NCBI GenBank assembly: GCA_017474515.1
Contig: JAFVHN010000027.1
Location: 1-63,292, forward strand
DNA length: 63,292 nt
Reading direction: 5' to 3'
From: Prevotella sp.
GTDB taxonomy: Bacteria; Bacteroidota; Bacteroidia; Bacteroidales; Bacteroidaceae
Made by a program: the position numbers and the translations under genes. Of the stretch, positions 59,237-63,292 are shown piece by piece. The notes below the pieces were generated by a model. The model did not search any database, had not been told where the DNA came from, and saw only the letters and a program-made list of their open reading frames with translations. Each line of letters opens with the position of its first letter. Within the stretch, counting starts at the first letter, position 1.

Positions 59237-61687
59237 TTAGAACGGGTATCCCACAGCGAGGTGGAGTGCCTGTCCGTCGGCGAAGCGTGGTATGTTATAG
59301 AAACCGCTGCGGCCGGTGTCGTAGGGCACATGTAGTCCGATGCCCCAGTCGAGGCGTAGGACGAGGAAGTCGAGGTCGTAGCGCAGTCCGGCTCCCGTTC
59401 CCACGGCCATCTGCCGGAGGAAGCTTCCGGGGCGGAAAGTCATGTCGCGGACCACGGCGTTGATGGACTCCTCGCCGTAGTCGCGGTCGATGTCCCAGAC
59501 ATTGCCCATGTCGATGAAGAGTGCGCCGTGGAGGTTTCCGAAGAGCCGTGTGCGGTATTCGAGGTTGGCCACGAGCTTGATGTCGCCGTTTTGTACGAGG
59601 AACGAATATTGTGCGTCGCCGTCGGGAGCGAAGCGCCCGGGCCCTATGCTCCTCACGGGGAATGCGCGAATGCTGTTGGCGCCGCCGACGTAGAAGCTCT
59701 CGGAGAAGGGTGTGACCGTGGAGTTGCCGTAGCAGTAGATGGCGCCGGCGGAGAGGTGGGCGGCCAGCTGCGACGTGCTGTTGAGGCGCCACAGCTTGGT
59801 GAGGTCGGTCTCCACCTTGACGAACTGCGAATAGGGGTTCTTGAAGAGCTGCTTGTCCTCCTCGTTCCATTTCCTGCCCGCCGCCATATAGGCCAGCGAG
59901 GTGAGGTTGGCGGCCTGCGAGAGCGTCAGCTCCCACACGACGGGGTTGGGGTTGCTGGCGGGGCTGGTGTAGGCGTAGGTATAGCGCATCTTGGGAATGA
60001 AGACGTCGCTCATGGTGGCCAGGAGGTAGGGGCTGTTGAAAATGATGTCCTCAAATTTTTCGGTGGTGTGCACGAGGTGCTGGTAGGTGATGGTGAGCGG
60101 CGACAGCTCGTGGCGGCTGGTCTGCGTGCGCTGCCATCGGTAGGTCCATTCGCCGGAGAAGTTCACCATCTTGAAGAAGTCGGGGCGGTTGAGGGTGGTG
60201 CGCGACAGGCGGGCCAGCGTGGAGGGTGTGGTGAAGAAGCGGCTGTTGCTCAGCCGGCGGCGCCGTCGCGCCATGGCTGCGCTGTCGAGGGGCTGCTGCT
60301 GCATGGCGGTGCGTGCACGCTGCATACGCCGTTGCTGCATCCATTCGCGCCAGGGCAGCATGATGCGTGGGAACTCCAGCGAGGCGTCGATGCCATATTC
60401 GTAGCTTCCCAGTCGCTCGGTGCCTCCGTCGGCCTTTCGTCCGCGCTGCCACTCATAGGAGCCGTGGAGGTTGACGTCGAGGAGCTCGCCGCCGCGGAAG
60501 GCGTTGCGCTTGGTGAAGCCCAGGCGCAGCTCGGGTCCCAGCCGGCCGGAGGTCTTGCCCTGCACGTTGGCCTCTATGTAGGAGTCGTAGGGCTTCTCGA
60601 GCACGCAGTTCATGAGCAGGTCGAGGGTGTCGGCCTGGCTGTCGTTGGCCGCGGGGCGCGGGGTGAAGGTGAAATCGACGAGCGAGAAGATGCCGGTGCT
60701 GTTGAACTTGGAGATGGTCTCGAGGTAGTTGTCGTAGCTGTAGGGCTGTCCGGTGCGCAGTTTCAGGCTGTTGGAGAGCACGTTGCGGCGGACGGGCATG
60801 CGTCGGCCTGAGAAGCGGAACTTGATGCGCCGGCCCGAAGAGTCGGTGAGCTGCTGCATGAACTGGCGTCGCACGTCGATGGTGACCTTTCCGATATACC
60901 ATTTGCGCATGGCCTCGGGGGGAAGGTCGTCGGCCAGTTGCAGTCGGAGGCTGGCCTTGCCGCCGTGGGCGATGGTGTCGGCGAGGTAGGAGGCGTAGCC
61001 CGTCTGGTAGAAATAGTAGCCGTTGTTGCGCAGGAGGCTTCCCAGTCGTGTGCGCTCGGCGTCGAGGGCGGCCACGGTGAGGGGGTCGCCGCTTTTCAGG
61101 TTGGGCTCGGTGATGGCCAGCAGGCTGTCGGCCTCGGGCGGGAAGCCCACATAGGCGAGGGTGTCGACTGTGCAGAGGTCGCCCATGGAGACGGTGTAGC
61201 CAATTTTCTGCTTCTTGGGGTTTCGCTGCTGGAGGATGTCGTAGGTCACCGTGCCGTGGAAATAGCCGTGGCTGCGGAGCACCGACTGCGCCACGGAGGC
61301 GCGCAGGGCGGGGTTCACCCAGCTCATGAGGACGGGCTGCTTGCCGAAGGCCTTGGTCATCCACTGGGCGAAGGGCCCTTCCTTCCCCGAGAAGGCATTC
61401 CATATCCACAGGCCGTAGGGGAAGGGCGTGCGGTGGAAACTGCTGCCGAAGAGGGCACCGTTGGGGGCGGTGGCCAGGGCGGCCTCCACCTCCTCTTGCG
61501 TGGAGATGAAATTCTGGTTGCGAGTGTAGTCGCGGTAGTCTATCTTTGTGAGGCCCACAAAGAGATGGTCGTCGTCGGGGATGTGCTTGGTGGTGGAGCA
61601 GGAAACAAAGGCCAGGCACGCGGACAAGACGGCGAGGGCTTTAAGTGAAGAGTGAAGAGTGAAGAATATGCTGCCGCCATAACTCAT
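59237..61687 (-). CDS. BamA/TamA-family outer-membrane assembly protein, lipoprotein signal
   Basis: An 816-residue protein. Residues of about 40-330 form POTRA-like domains ('NPALRASVAQSVLRSHGYFHG', 'RRNVLSNSLKLRTGQPYSYDNYL'); the C-terminal 400 residues form the barrel with 'FYVGGANSIRAFPVRSIGPG' (the conserved RGF-type loop region) and end 'ALHLAVGYPF'. 'AFVSC' at Cys30 is a lipobox, as in other Bacteroidota TamA-like proteins. The only usable ATG (61687) lies inside repeat sequence, so residues 1-16 (MSYGGSIFFTLHSSLK) are repeat-encoded. It follows the tamB-like gene, its usual partner. Confidence 0.9.
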   Translation of the reverse strand: MSYGGSIFFTLHSSLKALAVLSACLAFVSCSTTKHIPDDDHLFVGLTKIDYRDYTRNQNFISTQEEVEAALATAPNGALFGSSFHRTPFPYGLWIWNAFSGKEGPFAQWMTKAFGKQPVLMSWVNPALRASVAQSVLRSHGYFHGTVTYDILQQRNPKKQKIGYTVSMGDLCTVDTLAYVGFPPEADSLLAITEPNLKSGDPLTVAALDAERTRLGSLLRNNGYYFYQTGYASYLADTIAHGGKASLRLQLADDLPPEAMRKWYIGKVTIDVRRQFMQQLTDSSGRRIKFRFSGRRMPVRRNVLSNSLKLRTGQPYSYDNYLETISKFNSTGIFSLVDFTFTPRPAANDSQADTLDLLMNCVLEKPYDSYIEANVQGKTSGRLGPELRLGFTKRNAFRGGELLDVNLHGSYEWQRGRKADGGTERLGSYEYGIDASLEFPRIMLPWREWMQQRRMQRARTAMQQQPLDSAAMARRRRRLSNSRFFTTPSTLARLSRTTLNRPDFFKMVNFSGEWTYRWQRTQTSRHELSPLTITYQHLVHTTEKFEDIIFNSPYLLATMSDVFIPKMRYTYAYTSPASNPNPVVWELTLSQAANLTSLAYMAAGRKWNEEDKQLFKNPYSQFVKVETDLTKLWRLNSTSQLAAHLSAGAIYCYGNSTVTPFSESFYVGGANSIRAFPVRSIGPGRFAPDGDAQYSFLVQNGDIKLVANLEYRTRLFGNLHGALFIDMGNVWDIDRDYGEESINAVVRDMTFRPGSFLRQMAVGTGAGLRYDLDFLVLRLDWGIGLHVPYDTGRSGFYNIPRFADGQALHLAVGYPF
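61641..61687. repeat. Intergenic repeat that supplies the start of the tamA-like gene
   Basis: TTAAGTGAAGAGTGAAGAGT, then GAAGAATATGCTGCCGCCAT, then AACTCAT. The same sequence, with two changes, occurs at about 53948-53993 between genes. Read on the minus strand it encodes residues 1-16. Confidence 0.8.
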
Positions 61688-61689
61688 AA

Positions 61690-61885
61690 ATAATTACTCA
61701 AAATAAAAAAGTTTTTTTGAAAGAGCTCCCTCAAATATTTGAAACTAATTGGAGCTAATTACAACTAATTTAATCCACAAATTACAACTAATTTAAACAG
61801 CCCCCCTCTAATCCCTCCCCCCTGGGGGGAGAAGACGCGGCGGTGTCATAACTTATAACTAAGAGCTCATAACTAAAATGATTTA
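61690..61885. repeat. Composite AT-rich and C/G-rich strings between tamB and tamA
   Basis: TTACAACTAATTTAA twice (about 61757-61797), the C/G-rich string CCCCCCTCTAATCCC with CCCCCTGGGGGGAG (61801-61831), CATAACTTATAACTAAGAGC, and TTTATCATTTATCATTATC, the last overlapping the tamB 3' end. No gene. Confidence 0.65.
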
Positions 61886-63292
61886 TCATTTATCATTATC
61901 ATTTAGCGCAGGCGCAGGCGCGGGCGGCAGGGCGGGTAGCGGCGGCACGGAGTCGGTGGAGCCGCTGAAGCGGAAGATGTCCTTGAAATGGCGGAGGGTG
62001 CGGCGCCAGATGAAGCCGGCGCCGTACTGCTGGGTGTAGCCCTCGAGCCAGTCGTAGGAGTTGTTGTCGAAAAAGAGTTTCACGTATTTGTTGGCGGTGT
62101 CGTCGAGGCGGTATTCCAGCGACACGTTGTCGAAGAACGACTGCTTGGCGCCGTAGGCCTCGGCTCCCGTCGATACCTTTCCGCCGATGCTGATTTTCAC
62201 GCGGTTGTTCCAGAAACGCTTGGCAAAGCGGAAGGAATAGTCGGTGTGCATGGCCCCCGAGGCATCGGTGGCGTTGTCGAGGCCGATGGAGAGGTCGAGG
62301 GTGCGCAGGGCGTTGCCAGTGATATTGTTGATTTCGTTCTCGAGGAAGGAGCTCAGCGCGCCATTCATGGAAAAGCCGCTGGTGTTGCCGTCGGCGAGGT
62401 ACATGCCGGTGGTGAGCATGGTGACGGCGAGCTTTCCGCGCTGCTCTTTCGACATGCTGAGCAGCTCGTTGTGCAGCTGCATGTCCTCGGGGGCGTCGAG
62501 GGTGAATTCCAGTCCCATGTCGTTGAGCGTCTTGGTGATGATGACGCCGCAGTTGAAGTCCACGCCCCTTCCCACGCCGTTGCTCGACGACACGGTGGCC
62601 TTGGTGCGCTCGGTGGCCGTGATGTTGAGCGTGGGGTTCATGGGGTCGCCGGTGAACTCTATGTAGCTGCCGTCCTGGATGGTGAAGGTTTTCAGTGGGA
62701 TGATGGGGAGCGAGTATTTCATTTCACCGTTGGCCAGCGTATATTTTCCGGTGAGGCGCAGGTCGTCGCTGGGGTTGTAGCGCATGCGGAGGGTGCCGCC
62801 GCCCATCAGGTCGATGTAGTTGGTGTGGTCGTTGTTCAGATAGGCCATGACGTGTGCGCCCTTGGCCACGTCCATGGTGAGGTCCATGTTGAAGCCGGTG
62901 AGCGGCGGGCGGTTGACGACAATCTGCGTGGTGTCGCTGAAGTCGGTGAACTTCACCAGCTCGTCGAGCTGGTTGTCGGTGGTTAGGGGGCTGTCGCGCA
63001 AGACGTAGCTCACGTCGGTGGTGCCCAGCACGTCGAGCCTTCCCTTCATCTGGAGGTTGTCGAGGAGGCCGTTGAGGCGGCCGTAGATATTGACGAACGC
63101 CTTTCCGAAGGCCACGCTGCGCGGGTTCTCCTTAGCGTTGATGATTTCGAAGTTGCGCGCCGACATCTGCACGTTCATGGATGTTTTCGAGAGGTCGGAG
63201 AAATTGATGTTGCCGGTGAGCTGCAGCGGGTTCTCGTTATATGAGAACATGTCGAACTGCTCCATGATGAGGTGGCTTCCCACCACCCTGAG
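61886..63292 (-). CDS. TamB-like translocation/assembly protein, C-terminal part (cut by window edge)
   Basis: The frame is open to the right edge, so the N-terminus lies outside; 468 codons are visible. They contain the DUF490/TamB C-terminal region: repeated beta-strands ('LTGNINFSDLSKTSMNVQMSARN', 'GRLDVLGTTDVSYVLRD', 'PTLNITATERTKA', 'GVIITKTLNDMGLEFTLDAPEDM'), then 'GKLAVTMLTTGMYLADG' and 'NRVKISIGGKVSTG'. TamB spans the periplasm and carries lipids or outer-membrane proteins with TamA. The Pro/Ala-rich end 'PAPAPALNDNDK' runs into an AT-rich repeat that supplies the last codons. Confidence 0.9.
   Translation of the reverse strand, partial: LRVVGSHLIMEQFDMFSYNENPLQLTGNINFSDLSKTSMNVQMSARNFEIINAKENPRSVAFGKAFVNIYGRLNGLLDNLQMKGRLDVLGTTDVSYVLRDSPLTTDNQLDELVKFTDFSDTTQIVVNRPPLTGFNMDLTMDVAKGAHVMAYLNNDHTNYIDLMGGGTLRMRYNPSDDLRLTGKYTLANGEMKYSLPIIPLKTFTIQDGSYIEFTGDPMNPTLNITATERTKATVSSSNGVGRGVDFNCGVIITKTLNDMGLEFTLDAPEDMQLHNELLSMSKEQRGKLAVTMLTTGMYLADGNTSGFSMNGALSSFLENEINNITGNALRTLDLSIGLDNATDASGAMHTDYSFRFAKRFWNNRVKISIGGKVSTGAEAYGAKQSFFDNVSLEYRLDDTANKYVKLFFDNNSYDWLEGYTQQYGAGFIWRRTLRHFKDIFRFSGSTDSVPPLPALPPAPAPALNDNDK

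Overview
The window comes from a GC-rich member of the Bacteroidota, most likely a Prevotellaceae. The evidence is the SusC/SusD pair, lipoprotein signal peptides with a cysteine lipobox, Bacteroidota promoters of the TAnnTTTG type (often with TTTG 19-20 bases upstream), the near absence of Shine-Dalgarno sites, and secreted proteins ending in a conserved 'LxGRR..GIYI..GKKVVVK'-type tail. No rRNA, CRISPR array, phage or intact insertion sequence was seen.

Layout. 1-11 kb: a modular secreted repeat protein, a lipoprotein, a leucine-rich-repeat secreted protein, queF, a TlpA-like thioredoxin, a beheaded secreted protein and a Ca/Na antiporter. 11.8-17.4 kb: a complete RND efflux operon (adaptor, pump, TolC-like channel). 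17.5-19.6 kb: a small heat-shock protein and an acetyltransferase/zinc-ribbon fusion. 19.7-27.9 kb: histidine degradation (bifunctional ftcD, hutU, hutH, and hutI beyond an antisense gene). 28-28.5 kb: three tRNAs. 28.7-34.2 kb: an outer-membrane barrel protein, a LytS/LytTR two-component system, an orphan antitoxin with a toxin stub, and an HD protein. 34.3-38.9 kb: metH and metF. 39-40.2 kb: a GH3 hexosaminidase.

40.6-55 kb is a complete fructan utilisation locus: a membrane-spanning regulator, susC, susD, a DUF4960-type surface glycan-binding lipoprotein, two GH32 enzymes, an MFS sugar transporter and a fructokinase. The proposed flow is surface capture and cutting, SusC import, periplasmic hydrolysis to fructose, transport across the inner membrane, and phosphorylation. 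The order matches the known B. thetaiotaomicron fructan locus. The regulator, however, is a periplasmic sugar-binding domain joined through one membrane helix directly to an AraC-type DNA-binding domain, with no histidine kinase or receiver. 55.4-59.1 kb is an ECF sigma factor / membrane anti-sigma-like / outer-membrane barrel signalling trio. 59.2-63.3 kb is a TamB/TamA-type pair, with tamB cut by the window edge.

The most unexpected signal lies between the genes. A roughly 230-bp element occurs six times, plus one decayed copy, always between transcription units. It has a nested 87-bp inverted-repeat core flanked by short direct repeats, and one copy carries a paired (compensatory) base change. 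Several classes of short purine-rich or AT-rich strings also recur between genes, and one of them supplies the first codons of tamA. A separate 186-bp element with terminal inverted repeats fits exactly between two converging stop codons and supplies a strong hairpin.
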